Assembly (NCBI GenBank): GCA_033296885.1
Contig: MU863892.1
Span: 62,001-126,000, forward strand
Reading direction: 5' to 3'
Length of the DNA stretch: 64,000 nucleotides
Source of the DNA: Triangularia verruculosa
Taxonomy: Eukaryota; Ascomycota; Sordariomycetes; Sordariales; Podosporaceae
Positions 43,826 to 54,887 of the stretch are shown one piece after another. The stretch's first letter is position 1. Each line of letters opens with the position of its first letter. The translations under genes were made by a program, and so were the position numbers. The notes under the pieces were generated by a model that was given only the letters and a program-made list of their open reading frames with translations, ran no database searches and was not told the origin of the DNA.

Positions 43826-44652
43826 TGAAATTGGAGGTTGATTGTTCTCATGTCCATTGCATCGAGGAGTTGTTGAGGGTTTCAGACTCAGCTAGGACAC
43901 TTTTGGGGGCCAAAGACCTCCTCTCAAAACCTGTTCAACCATCATGTAATAATATAGTATCACCATGACAGACTCAATAACATGCAACTTTCCTGACAAA
44001 TTCTGTATCGAGTGAACAAAGTGCTGGTTGTTCGGCGATATCATGGACTTTCCACACAGCCAGCCCTAACCCTAAGCAGTCATTTGATAAGACGGGCAGA
44101 ATCCCGCCGAAAAGGCTCCAATATCGATCATGTCCGATTTGAGGCCAGACTGCAACCCACATCGCATAAGCTCAGCTGCTGACAAGCGGGATCCTGGCAC
44201 AGCCCGCAGGCTATTCCGGACGTTGCACAATCAACTCGACTCAGACCTGTTTTTTTGGTCATATCACGACTTGGAATGAGGGCGGAATTTTCACACAGAA
44301 ATCAAAGGCCACGATAGACTTTCAAAGAACCCACCCCCTGTGTAGTTCCTGCCTCATCCCATTCCTCAAATTCGATCTAGGCAACAACAGGCCACTTTTC
44401 GGCCGTCTTTACCAATCGTACCTTCCTACCTCAACGAGATGAACTGACTTCGGCCGAGAAAACACATCACGACATCGATAACCGATAAGAGAATTGACTT
44501 CTTCAAAAAGACAGATCTTTGCGTACTGAGGAAATTGTTGAAAGTTCAACCTCGGCCGCCACCTTTCCAGGTCGTCACAGCATCACCAACTTTCTCCCCA
44601 TTGATCTTGCCCTCACCTCGAAAGAATCAACCACGCCACAAGAGACCTCGCA
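43826..44652. other. Intergenic region
   Basis: Promoter of the thioesterase. It contains CCCTAACCCTAA at about 44066, two telomere-like repeats and no more. No gene is seen. Confidence 0.5.
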
Positions 44653-45543
44653 ATGTTCCCCGACAACCCCTCCCTCATCCAAGAGGGGCCCCAACCGACA
44701 AGCCTCTGGGCCAAACCGCCCACCCCTCTGGTTCTCATCCACGACGGAGGCGGGACCGTGTTTTCCTACTACTGCCTCGGGGACATTGACCGCCAAGTGC
44801 ACGGCATCTCGAATCCGAATTATGACTCTGGGGAGTCATTCCCCGGCGGGATCCCCGAGATGGCGGCTCTCTACGTCGAGTACATCAAGTCTATCGTTCC
44901 GAGGGGCAACCTCATCATTGGCGGGTGGTCGCTTGGTGGACTGTTGAGTTTGGAGGTGGCGAGTCAGCTTGCGGTGGAGGGGGAGAATAAAATCAATCTG
45001 CTGGGGATTGTCATGGTTGATTCGGTTTGTCCTTTGAGTTGGAAGAACAAGGGGGAGGGGTTCATGCGGGTGATTAAGAATGGGGTGGCGTGGGGCCCGC
45101 ATACGAAGGAGGAGACGAAGCAAAAAGTGACGAGGTGTTTTGCGGAGAGCTCGAGGATGGTGGGGGAGTGGGAGTTGCCGAAGTGGGAGGCTCAGCCCGT
45201 GGCGCCTACTCCGTTTGATGGGATTGGAAGGTGGGAGATGATGAGGGAGATCAAACCGCCGCCGGTGATTTTGCTCAGAGCGAGGGAGAGGGTGCCTGTT
45301 CCTGGGGAGGCGGAGGGGACGGTTAGCAGGGTTGATGTCTGTCGGGATGATAGCATGCTTGGGTGGGGGGAGTACAGAAAGGACTTGATCACGAAGGTGG
45401 TGGACATTCCGGGGCATCACTTCAATATTTTTAGTAATATGGCGAATTTGGACGTGGCGACGGAGGAAATTAGGAAGGCATGTTTGGAGCTGGAGGGGTT
45501 GCATTTGAAGAGGTTTTTGAGCGGCCGGGACTCGAAGAGATAG
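44653..45543 (+). CDS. Stand-alone alpha/beta-hydrolase thioesterase (PKS/NRPS TE-like)
   Basis: A single exon of 296 residues; the ATG at 44653 sits in a GCAATGTT context. The chain opens with PLVLIHDGGGTVFSYYCLG (about 25-43), the usual oxyanion loop. The nucleophile serine is in IIGGWSLGGLLSLE (Ser93). An acidic residue follows in IVMVDSVCP (Asp123), and the histidine is in DIPGHHFNIF (His255 or 256). This arrangement matches thioesterase domains that release products from polyketide or peptide synthases, or that edit them. No synthase is present in the window, so the partner is unknown. With the neighbouring FAD monooxygenase it could form part of a small metabolic cluster, which is inference. 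Confidence 0.85.
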   Translation: MFPDNPSLIQEGPQPTSLWAKPPTPLVLIHDGGGTVFSYYCLGDIDRQVHGISNPNYDSGESFPGGIPEMAALYVEYIKSIVPRGNLIIGGWSLGGLLSLEVASQLAVEGENKINLLGIVMVDSVCPLSWKNKGEGFMRVIKNGVAWGPHTKEETKQKVTRCFAESSRMVGEWELPKWEAQPVAPTPFDGIGRWEMMREIKPPPVILLRARERVPVPGEAEGTVSRVDVCRDDSMLGWGEYRKDLITKVVDIPGHHFNIFSNMANLDVATEEIRKACLELEGLHLKRFLSGRDSKR

Positions 45544-45902
45544 ATTAAGTGGTGAGTGGTGTGGGCTGTGCATATTGGAATGATCTTGGAAGGATGTTGA
45601 GACATGAAACGAACAGTGTTAGAAGAGTGTGGCGTTGTAGCATTATTTTCTCTTTGGGGACAGCAGGTGCTCATACCTAGATAGACAAGACATATACAAG
45701 GCGTTTTAGCTTTCAGGTGGGTGCGCTTATTGGTGTGTTGTTCCATGCGTTCCATTGACTCAGTTCATTATACAACTAGGTATGCACAGTTCTCTTGAGA
45801 CAAAGTGGTGGTAGTACATTTGCTTGTTCCTTGTTGGTACAGGCTTAAAACTCATTTGCTAACTGTTGATAGCTCCATCCATCATCACTCAACGAAGCTG
45901 AT
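45544..45902. other. Intergenic region between convergent genes
   Basis: 3' tails of the thioesterase and CFEM genes. Nothing else is seen. Confidence 0.5.
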
Positions 45903-46511
45903 TTAGAGAGCAGCGACGGCACCAAGAGCGAGCATGCCCAGGGAACCCATGTACCCCATAACGGCAGCACCAGCGGTGACGGGAGGAGCGGTGGTCTGCT
46001 CAGGGGGAGGGGGGATGGTAGCGTTGCCGGTAGGGCCGGGAGTGATGAAGGAGCCGAAAGAGCCAGTAGGGCTGGGCTCGGCGTCCTCATCATCGGACTC
46101 CTCCTCCGCGGGGGGCTCGGTAGGCTCAGGGGCGGGAGTAGTAGTGACGCTGGGCTCGTCGTCACCGCCGTCGTCACCACCGCCAACACCGGCGCAGAAC
46201 TTTTCAACGGCGGGGAGGACTTCGTCTTTATAGGGGGAAGGGTAGGTTAGTATGGGTGAATAAGGAGGGGACAGAGTAAAGGGAAGCTTACTGAGTGCAA
46301 CTTCGGCACCGCAGGCGCCGAGGACGCAAGGGGTGGCCTCCTTGACGAGGCTTTCAGTGTTCTCGCAGACGCAGGCGAAGTCAGTGAGCTCGCAGGAGGT
46401 GCCGGAGCCGATGCCCTTGATGATGCAGTCGAGGGAGCACTCGGGGAAGATGGAGATGTCCTGAGCCGAGACGGCGGCGGCGAGGGCAAGGAGAGCGGTG
46501 GTGTACTTCAT
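45903..46511 (-). CDS. GPI-anchored CFEM-domain protein
   Basis: Exons 46511-46292 and 46225-45903 give 180 residues. The intron (GTAAGC donor, CTAAC branch point, AAAG acceptor) lies inside the domain, and splicing restores VALNEVLPAVEKFC. A signal peptide occupies residues 1-16. The CFEM domain (about 18-82) has its eight cysteines in the pattern ECSLDC, SC, ACVC, PC, AC, FC, with the aspartate after CELTD that binds haem iron in known members. A Pro/Thr/Glu-rich low-complexity stalk follows, and the C-terminus is a small-residue site plus hydrophobic tail typical of GPI attachment. CFEM proteins sit in wall or membrane, where some scavenge haem iron and others act in host interaction. Identification is sure; the role is open. 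Confidence 0.93.
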   Translation of the reverse strand: MKYTTALLALAAAVSAQDISIFPECSLDCIIKGIGSGTSCELTDFACVCENTESLVKEATPCVLGACGAEVALSKLPFTLSPPYSPILTYPSPYKDEVLPAVEKFCAGVGGGDDGGDDEPSVTTTPAPEPTEPPAEEESDDEDAEPSPTGSFGSFITPGPTGNATIPPPPEQTTAPPVTAGAAVMGYMGSLGMLALGAVAAL

Positions 46512-47658
46512 TTTGGTGGTTTTGGGGGGGTATATTAAGTATTACTTGATATGTTTGGTTATCTTGTTGACGAACGAGTGTCGATGGCGGTGGATTATAT
46601 GTGCTTTGGAGCGAGTGAAAGTACAACGGCAACGTGATGGTCGGTGGAGAAAGGGGGGAAAAGGGGACGTGACAGGTGAAGGAGGCGTCTGGATTTATAC
46701 CGCTCACTCGGCCGGGGGGAATGATGGACAAGACAGACGGTCTTCGTCTTGGGTACCCCCAGAGGTCAAGTCAACACAGACGCCTTTCACCCGCAGGTAC
46801 CATCCTCCACAATGGCAGATCGCCAGCCGCCGACTTTGGGGTCAAGAAGTCTTGGACACACACACCCTCCTACCCCATTTTCCCTTACACTATTCGAACA
46901 TCTTCACACGCAGTGGCAAAAACGAAGGTGGTGGGTCGAGTGCTACATCGACGGCCTCTTTTGGCAGGCCAAGGCATGGGGAAACCGGGCTTAGTGCCTT
47001 GACCGACGTCGTTATTGATCCTCCAAGAGCCTGTCGCTACAGAATGGAACCCACCACCCACAGGGGGAGAGGAAGTCTGTGTGTCTGTCTGTCCCCTTGT
47101 GATGCTGGTTGGTGCTGGGAAAAAAGTCCGGGGAAAGTGGAACGTCGTTGCATATGATTGAGGTGAGGACAAGAGCCTCGGCATACACCCCTCCCCCCCT
47201 GGCTCTTATGTATGCACACACCTTTCTATGATAGAGTACAATATGCAGGAGGATAGACTAGGTAGGGCAGGAGACAGTTTCTTGATTTGGGGTCTGGGGT
47301 TGGCAATCTTCAGTTCTGTTGCAACTAGAGTTTGAGATTGCCAAATACAATGTATGTACGTTTGTCTGAGGGGGTGTTGTGAGAGATCTCGGGGGAGGTT
47401 GATCTTTAAGCACAGGGAACTGAGGGTATCATTGGGGTCTGGCCGTTTGGGTACGGCCGTCGAAAACAACCTAGACGCCACGCCCCCCAGATCGGATAAA
47501 CATGACCTGTCTATGGTCGTATTTGTTGGTGGTTAACATGTACCAACACGACAGCGAGAAGCTTCCTCTCAGTTTTGACCAGAAGCCAACGGCGAGATAA
47601 TAAGGGCCGATTTGTAATGTGACAAAGATGTTAAAGCCGTGCAAAGCTTTGCCAAGAC

Positions 47659-47680
47659 ACTCACTCACTCACTCACTCAC
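47659..47680. repeat. (ACTC)n microsatellite
   Basis: Five and a half copies of ACTC in tandem. No gene is associated. Confidence 0.8.
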
Positions 47681-48317
47681 CCGCCACTGCTGATGAAGCT
47701 TGTCAATTTTTGTTTCTGTCCAACTTCTAATTTATTTTGCTAAGGATCAAATCTGCATTCCAATCACAACAACAAAAATAAAGAAAAGAAAAAAACCACA
47801 TGTCATTCCCGTCCTCCTACTTCCCGCATGCCCGCCCTCCAACAAGAAACTGATTGCGTCGTTCCTGCAGCCAGCCAGCAAGCAGCACCATCCTGCGATC
47901 CCTCACCACCACCGCTGGGCGGATATACCCCCTGTTCCAAGCCTAGCGCCCCCTTGGGTCCCGAGCGTTCCATTTTCCCCCGTAGAATTCAAGCGATCCA
48001 TGTATTTTGCGGGGTAATCGACAAAACCAACACCAACACCAAGCTGCTGCTGCCCCCCTGCCTGCTAATCGTCTGCCTGTCTATCTGTCCAACAACAAAA
48101 ACCTCCTCTAGGTAGTGTACAAGATGGGAACAGCGGCACCTAGATTTCACCCAACCCAACCCCAAATCGGGCGGCTCATCATCTTGCATCAATAAACCAA
48201 GCCAAGCTCAAATTTTATGCAACTTGTATAGCAGCAGCAGGTACGAAATACGTCTCTCCCCTCTACAGTTGTCTGTGCTGTGTGTGTGGTAGTAGTGGAA
48301 AGGAAATGCCGAGGATG

Positions 48318-48338
48318 GTGTGTGTGTGTGTGTGTGTG
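48318..48338. repeat. (GT)n microsatellite
   Basis: A 21-base pure GT run. Its complement (CA)n lies about 260 bases downstream. Confidence 0.85.
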
Positions 48339-48597
48339 AGGTCGTGCCAAGATGCATATGATCGATCTGCAAAATTGGGAACTGATTCCATCGATGACTT
48401 TGTCTTGTTGTTTTGTTCATTCTGGGTTTTCCAAAGAAAGGGCTCGGGAACGAACGAGAGCAGCAGGACGGGTGTTTCCCCCCGGCTGGCTAGTCAGGCC
48501 GGGCATGTGGGAAGAAAATAAACCCCTCAGGATTTCGGTATGTAAAAGCACGGCGAAAAAGTTAGGAGATATATCTTTGGCAATGGACACTGTGATG

Positions 48598-48617
48598 CAC
48601 ACACACACACACACACA
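48598..48617. repeat. (CA)n microsatellite
   Basis: A 20-base pure CA run, inverted relative to the GT run at 48318-48338. The two could pair in a transcript. Confidence 0.85.
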
Positions 48618-49226
48618 AAGTGCGCTCATGAGTAGCAAGAATCGTGTAAGGAACAGCCTTATCATGGCGATATGAGACATTTGATAGAGAGGAAGGACCT
48701 TGAGATGACAACATCATCGGGAGTCACATTCCGTGTTCCGCAAGCAACCGCACATGTGTAGCCTTCCAATAAGCTTGGTCAAAATTCTCTTGAGCAAAGT
48801 CCATCGGCCTCGCAACTTGGGATGGAAAATCCCATCAACATATACAAAACCATACAAGACACCACACAAAAGCATCAAAGCCAAACTTTTTTTGCATTTG
48901 ATCCAACGCTGAACAATCCAATCTATCTACGGAGTAAACCAAGGCAAAGCCCAGAACAGGTAGACACATCATCACAGACCGCTTGTGTTTCGCTGATGAG
49001 AATACATGAATCGGATATACCCACCCAAAGACAACGAGGCCCAGGCACGTGTCTACCCACCAAAAAGACAAGCCAAGGGCTTAGCAACCGCCGATATGCC
49101 AGACTGTCCAAGCCACGCAGGACCAATGCCAACTGAGCAACAAGGTGAAGAAAATGCGCATATCCAAGAGAAGCCAACCGGATCGGCAAAGCTGGGCGTC
49201 AGCTCTGTTCTCCGGCAACCCAACAA

Positions 49227-52169
49227 TCACGTAGGACTGGTGGCCTCCTTGGCGCTTTCTCCGCTCCCCGACCGCACGCTACTGCTGCCGGAGCCGAAGC
49301 CAGATCCAGACCCAGAGCCTGAGCCTGATCCTACACCATGGCCGTCACTTCGCTGCCGCGAAAAGTGAAAGCCAGGCGGGCCGCGAAAAGTTGTTGATCC
49401 TGGTGTCCCCTGAACATGGTGGTTGGACTGAGCATAAGGGTGTCCAATAATTCCGACATTGCTGTTGTATTCGCGGTCAAGCTCCTCGGTCGATTGGGTG
49501 AAGCCCGAAACATCGCTGAGCATGGATGACGAGCGACCTCTAGTTTTAGCATGATGCGGGTTGGCTACTGGCCCGATTGGATTGGGGAACGCCGACAGCT
49601 GCGGGGGCGGGAGAAGAGAAGGGGCATGGCCTGCCATCGAGGTCGGCGGCCACATGGGTTGAGGTTGAGCATGTGGATGGGGGTTGTATGGCACAGCAGG
49701 TGGCGGCGGTCCCCAATGTGCGGATGGCTGGAAATGGCCCGGCACGGCTCCTGTGTCGTAGCCCATCTCGTCCTGGAAGCTCGCAAGGTAAACCTCCATC
49801 TGAGTCGCCAGATCGTGGACTTGCGCCTGCTTGGTGAGGTTACTAGCATGAAGTGCCTGAATCCTATCTTTGAGATGCTGTTCCGCGCGAGCGGTGTCAG
49901 CCTCAAAAGCGGCGTGTTCCTGCCGGCGACGCTCCACCTCATTCAACCCTCGAGCATTGGCATCCGTAATGCGAGCATGTTCGTCGTCAACCTTGGCGAT
50001 ACGTGTCGCAATCTTGTTACGCTTGGCCTGTAAGCTTGCCTTTTCCTCCTCTAGAGACTTCAACTCTTTGTCAATGGACGCCTTCCAAGTCTTGAATGAC
50101 GTACGAGCCTTGTCGAAACGGGCCTTCTCTGATGTCCAGGCACTTTGTTTGGCACGATACTCATTCAGCAATTCCCCGGGCAATGTCTCCAACTCCTTGA
50201 GCTCCGCATCAAGTTCGCTGATGGACTCCTCGGCTCGCTTTTCCTGAACCTTGTTCTGCGCCACCTTTTGTCTGAGCTTTTCATCGTCGCCTCCAGCCGA
50301 CTGCACTGCTGAGGAGAGCTTCTCGATCTCTTTGCGCAAGGCATTTAGCTTTCGGTTATTGTCTTTCTTGACAGACTTGAGACGGGCCTTTTCATCAGCC
50401 AGCTTCGCCTCGGCCGCAGCAATCGAAGCCCTGAGAGTTGTTGCGGGCGAGTCGTGGCGCGCATGCGCTCGTGGATTGCTGGAAGCTTTGGACGTCACCT
50501 CAAGATCTTTGCTCTTGGCCTGAATGGTTCGGACGCTCGTCGAGAAAATCACCTTCCCGGTACGGGTGCTGACAAATTCGCACTCGTAGTTGGATAGCGG
50601 CGTAAGTCCGTAGATATCTCCTGTCCAGCACGTCCCCTGTTGCTTTTCTTCTTCCCCATTTTCGATTGGTATCATTCGCGTTGGTTGCCAAATAGCTCTG
50701 TTGACCCTGACATAGAATGGTTTGCTCATGTCGACCCCAGGATGACTTTCGTCCTCGGAAATTTCGTCTTCGCTCAATGGATCAGGAAAGTGGCTGGTGT
50801 TGAAGCACACCTCGTCGCAGCCGACATAGCAGATCCAGATCTTCTCGGGTTGCTTGTTAAACGGCGCGTTGCCCAGATTGTGGATGTCGGTTGCGTTCGA
50901 ACTGGTCGATTCCGAGGCCGCGTGAGAGAGTTCATACTCCTTCACCATAACGATCTTGGTACTGGCCAGAGCCGCCCAAAGAGGTTGCCTAATCCGAACT
51001 AGGGCGCTTTGCTTTCTGCGTTTCTTGGTGGAAATGTTCCCTGCACTGGTTTGAAGGTGAGCATCGCTGTCGGCAGCCATGAGAGCGGCATCAGAGGAGC
51101 CCTCGGCCGAAAAAGAAACAGATTTTCCTGCTTCAGGGTCCGCTAGACTCTGAAGCTGCAAATCCCGGCGCTCCCTTCGAAGATACCACTCTCGGATATA
51201 ACGCACAAGACCCTGTGTCAAGATGTGAATTCCCAAGATGTTCCGAAGCCACCCATCAGGTCCCTTTTTCTCGAATGCACGCAAATTTGAATCAGAATCG
51301 GCCACCAGGAAGCGATGTGAGCCCAGCATGGATGTTAGTCGTGACAAGCCACTCCATCTAGCATGTCGAGTCCATTGCGACATTCCTACCATGACCACAC
51401 AAAAGACAATGTTGGATGTGGTGCCTTGTCTCGAAGTGCCACCGCCGCCCAAGGTCAAAGCAATCACAACTTGAGCGAGATCCAGGATAAACTGCTGCAC
51501 GGGGCCCCAGAGAAAGAGCCATATTCCCAGCATCACCACATCCATTCCGACCAAGGTGGTCAGAGAGGGCGTCCCTTGGCTGCCATCGAAAATCTCGGCA
51601 ATGCTGAGACCCGAGCTGGTGGTTACGGGTGGCACAAAGGTGAGAAGCGTGAACAAAGTGTAGATGGTGGCCAAGACGGCGGGCGAGGCCTGCATGAGAA
51701 TGATGAGAATAGCAATGGTGTCCTGGAGAGGGCATGCGCGTAGGACCGTGATGGCAAGTTCCACCAGGCCGGGGTCGCGGTGGACATTTGTATTCTTAGC
51801 ATCGTTCACATCGATCCGACGGTGGCCTTCGTCGACAGCCGGCAGGCTGGCGGGAGCAGGGAGCGAGTCGGCAGACGAGGATTCGGAATAGGCACCTAGT
51901 GAGCCCCTGCGGAGGAGCTCAGTCGCCCGGTGTTCAGGAGCCATGTCGTCGGGATGTGGCGGGGCAGCGGTCGTGTTGGCTTGCAGTGGCAGAGGTGGCA
52001 CAGGGGCAGCATCAACGGTTGGCTTGGAGCTTCCGTCTAGCTGGTTCTGGCTCTTCTGCTTGATGACGCGCTTTCCGGGGCCTACCAAGCCATTCTCATG
52101 TCTGGTATCGCGCTGGTTGCTCACTCCCTGCTGTCGCTTTCCCGAACTGGCGGCGCGAGGCATACGCAT
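49227..52169 (-). CDS. acrB: AcrB-like ubiquitination-network membrane coiled-coil protein
   Basis: A single exon, 980 residues from the ATG at 52169 (MRMPRAASSGKRQQG). The open frame extends upstream only to a GTG, so I do not use that part. Residues 1-130 are disordered. Two or three hydrophobic segments lie at about 140-260 (TIAILIILMQASPAVLATIY and GMDVVMLGIWLFLWGPVQQF). A middle domain with IWICYVGCDEVCFNTSHFP follows, then a long coiled coil (about 570-770: ADEKARLKSVKKDNNRKLNA and on). The tail is proline-rich and ends in a glycine-serine repeat. This order matches fungal AcrB, a membrane coiled-coil protein linked genetically in Aspergillus nidulans to the CreB deubiquitinase network and acriflavine resistance. 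Molecular function is unknown. The family is fairly sure. Confidence 0.82.
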   Translation of the reverse strand: MRMPRAASSGKRQQGVSNQRDTRHENGLVGPGKRVIKQKSQNQLDGSSKPTVDAAPVPPLPLQANTTAAPPHPDDMAPEHRATELLRRGSLGAYSESSSADSLPAPASLPAVDEGHRRIDVNDAKNTNVHRDPGLVELAITVLRACPLQDTIAILIILMQASPAVLATIYTLFTLLTFVPPVTTSSGLSIAEIFDGSQGTPSLTTLVGMDVVMLGIWLFLWGPVQQFILDLAQVVIALTLGGGGTSRQGTTSNIVFCVVMVGMSQWTRHARWSGLSRLTSMLGSHRFLVADSDSNLRAFEKKGPDGWLRNILGIHILTQGLVRYIREWYLRRERRDLQLQSLADPEAGKSVSFSAEGSSDAALMAADSDAHLQTSAGNISTKKRRKQSALVRIRQPLWAALASTKIVMVKEYELSHAASESTSSNATDIHNLGNAPFNKQPEKIWICYVGCDEVCFNTSHFPDPLSEDEISEDESHPGVDMSKPFYVRVNRAIWQPTRMIPIENGEEEKQQGTCWTGDIYGLTPLSNYECEFVSTRTGKVIFSTSVRTIQAKSKDLEVTSKASSNPRAHARHDSPATTLRASIAAAEAKLADEKARLKSVKKDNNRKLNALRKEIEKLSSAVQSAGGDDEKLRQKVAQNKVQEKRAEESISELDAELKELETLPGELLNEYRAKQSAWTSEKARFDKARTSFKTWKASIDKELKSLEEEKASLQAKRNKIATRIAKVDDEHARITDANARGLNEVERRRQEHAAFEADTARAEQHLKDRIQALHASNLTKQAQVHDLATQMEVYLASFQDEMGYDTGAVPGHFQPSAHWGPPPPAVPYNPHPHAQPQPMWPPTSMAGHAPSLLPPPQLSAFPNPIGPVANPHHAKTRGRSSSMLSDVSGFTQSTEELDREYNSNVGIIGHPYAQSNHHVQGTPGSTTFRGPPGFHFSRQRSDGHGVGSGSGSGSGSGFGSGSSSVRSGSGESAKEATSPT

Positions 52170-54887
52170 CCGCTGACCCAGAATCTTGTTCTGAGCCAGC
52201 CCACTATGCCCGGCAGCAGAAAGGCGATTGAGAGGCGGCTGTATCCGCAAGACGTTTCCTTCAAACCCCAGATACCCCCAAAACCAAGTCCTCCACTCGT
52301 CAGCCAGAGCCGCGGAGGTTGTCGCAAAGGCTAGGCGGAGGCCGGGAATAGCGTCGCGGCCGGTTCCGGTCCGCACTCAAACAGGCTCGGGAGAGTGGTG
52401 CGGTTCGTCATGCGCACGCGGGTTTGTCGTCGAGAGCTGGAGAGTCGTTTGTGTGACCGTACGCAATGTGTCGTGGTGCTGGTGGGCGTTTGTAAGGGTA
52501 TTACCAGATACTGCGGAGTTCGGGAGTTGGCTGGACGCAGGTTGAGTTTTGAGTTAAAAGGAGAAAAGCGGATTTTTGGATTTGGAGGCTGAGGATTTTA
52601 GGTGGGCGCACAGTGTCAGCCCAGTGCCGTCGCTTGGACCTCTCCAAGACCTGCACCAGATGACAGGGGCTGCCGGGCGTGGCGGCCTGGTGGATGCAGT
52701 GGGGCTTCCTTGTATTTTTGTGGGCAAACGTCGCTGAATTCTTGAACTTCAGTGCTCTGGTTCATCTACCGTGCTTGGGTGACAGCCAAGAGGATATCTT
52801 GTTCGGTTATTACAATGTCCTTTGTGAGGTCAGCGGGGGGTGAGTCAGGTCCATCGTGGGATACCTATAGCCTCAAGCTACCTGATTCAGATGGTGTGCT
52901 CGCCAACTACGTTTGAACCGCTCTGGCTCATGCTCGGATCTTCGCTGTACTGTACGCGCCGCTCTCAGCTTACGCATCGCAACCCTGCAGGAGCCGTTGG
53001 ACCACAAGTTAATCGACTGCCTGCTGGTCCCTCAGTCATGCTCCCATCATTTATGTTGATATGGAGTAGTTAGGTACCTCTGATACGCCAGACACACCAA
53101 GCAACAGCCATCGATAGAGCTTGTGGGAAAACGGTGACATTGCAATTACGACGTCGATCGCCATGCGCTATTTGGGGTGCGTTGCCGGCACTCTCAGCAT
53201 CTGCATCTCAACCTCTTCCTGCAGCCAATATCGGTTTAATATGTACTCCCGACACGAAACATGTTGCGGTCAGGTGTTGGTGTATCGACGCCCATACCCA
53301 TGGCTACGATATCAGAACCACACTAGAGAGCCCCTCCTCGCCGCACCGAAGGACCTCGTGGGGAGCAACCTATTGCAGCCTGGAGAAGCCGAACGATGAC
53401 ACCAGCTTCCGTCACCCACACCGCAAGTCATCCCGCGAAAATAAGCTCCTTTGCGGCCGAGTGATGATCTTGTCCGTGTCGGCAGTTGCACGGCATCCGG
53501 ATCGTGGGATTGGCTGGATTAGGAGTCAGGAAATGCAGCCTCGGGTGTCATTATTGCTCTCCTGTCGACATGTGCGACATGTCGAGGCTCACCCCAACCT
53601 GCACCCGACTCGACAAAGGAAAACTGGACTGGCTCAAGCATCAGAGAGCCTGCCACTATCGTCGTCCCAGTGGTTCAATGAGGGAAATTCTCCGCAAAAC
53701 AACCACCAGAACAAGCCACGGGATGTCGCTTGGCAGGCGATCCCTTGGCCGTCACAGTGCATGCAGAGATGCCCGACTTGTCGCTGCTCGTCTCTTTGCT
53801 CTCTTCTCGTCCGATATGATTGGACATGACCGTTTTGGGGCTTACCAAGAAGCAAAAGGCGATGGCCGAAAAATCTCCAGGGTTCCTTGGAAGCGCGAGA
53901 CTTGTGCATTTTTCGATTTCCGCCGTGGGACGCCGAGGGAGACGAAGCATCCACACTCACATCCACATCGTCTCCGCTCTGGCACAGGACCACACGATCG
54001 CCAAACAGCAAGCTTGATCGGAATTCGTGAACGCCCGTGTTCACGTTGCCAGCTTCCCAAGCGGGTTAGCACTGGCATCTCTTTTTGCTCGGCGTATTTG
54101 CTATTCTTTCCACGTGCTTTTTGTATTACTATCCCTCCGCCCTCATGGTGAGAGAGGTCTTGATAGCGGTAGAGAGGTGACGATCTATCAAGCCCATCCT
54201 TGCCCTATAACATCGGGAGTTTTGTGTAATGGCCTGGTGGCAAGCATCACAAAGTCGCAGGCGAAGCCAAAGCATTCACCCGTGCCAATCATGTTTCGTT
54301 TGTAAGGATCAACTCGACCGTTTCTTCCGAACTGTGTCCAACATGCAACCCCGCTCTAGACCCCTTTTTTTCTCACACGACAAAAACTGGGTTGATATCA
54401 AGCCCAAAGTTTACAAACCTCATCCGAGCTGTCCGTCGTTCCAAAGCCATCAGGTGTTTTGAGTGGAAAAATGTTGCTCCTCACACAGTGTATGACGGGG
54501 TCATACCCCGCAAAACTGCAGCTTTGCCAAGCAGTGTCGTTCAAATTGGCGTTATGCGAGGCTGAACTTTTTCTGGGGTGTCCGTGACAAGACCTTCCAA
54601 CTGCGGAAGGCGACAGTTGAAGCTTTCGGGAAACTCCGAGCTGCTCGCTCGGCCTCGGAGCGTGTTCCGGGGACGGTGTGCCGTTCAAGATCACAGGCTT
54701 CCCGGACTACGGACTTCAGTGTCAAGGTTCTCCAAGTCGAACGAACCTCTTTGTCCAAAACAAGCATTTCTTACTCTTGGCTTCTTCCGGTCTATCAAAA
54801 TACAAGGACCACCCAGAGTTCCAAACAACAAAAGACACTGTTCTAACTCATAAACCTAGAGACTCCAACCCCGACTAATGATGAGGC
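52170..54887. other. Long region without a supported gene
   Basis: 2.7 kb upstream of acrB and downstream of the hotdog thioesterase gene. Many overlapping short frames exist on both strands (for example 53134-53829 and 53486-54151), but none shows a domain, leader or consistent codon use. I see nothing I can name. Confidence 0.45.

Larger units (their letters stand above)
46512..49226. other. Long non-coding region
   Basis: 2.7 kb between the CFEM start and the 3' end of acrB. Open frames on both strands lack any recognisable content. It contains three microsatellites (listed separately). It probably holds the CFEM promoter and acrB 3' UTR; no gene is seen. Confidence 0.5.

Noticed and set aside
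44060..44080. Interstitial telomere repeat (CCCTAACCCTAA)
   Set aside because: Only two units here and one and a half at 28399; too short to mean anything.
53134..54151. Plus-strand frames of 221-231 residues as genes
   Set aside because: They overlap each other in different frames, show no domain or leader, and have no consistent codon bias.
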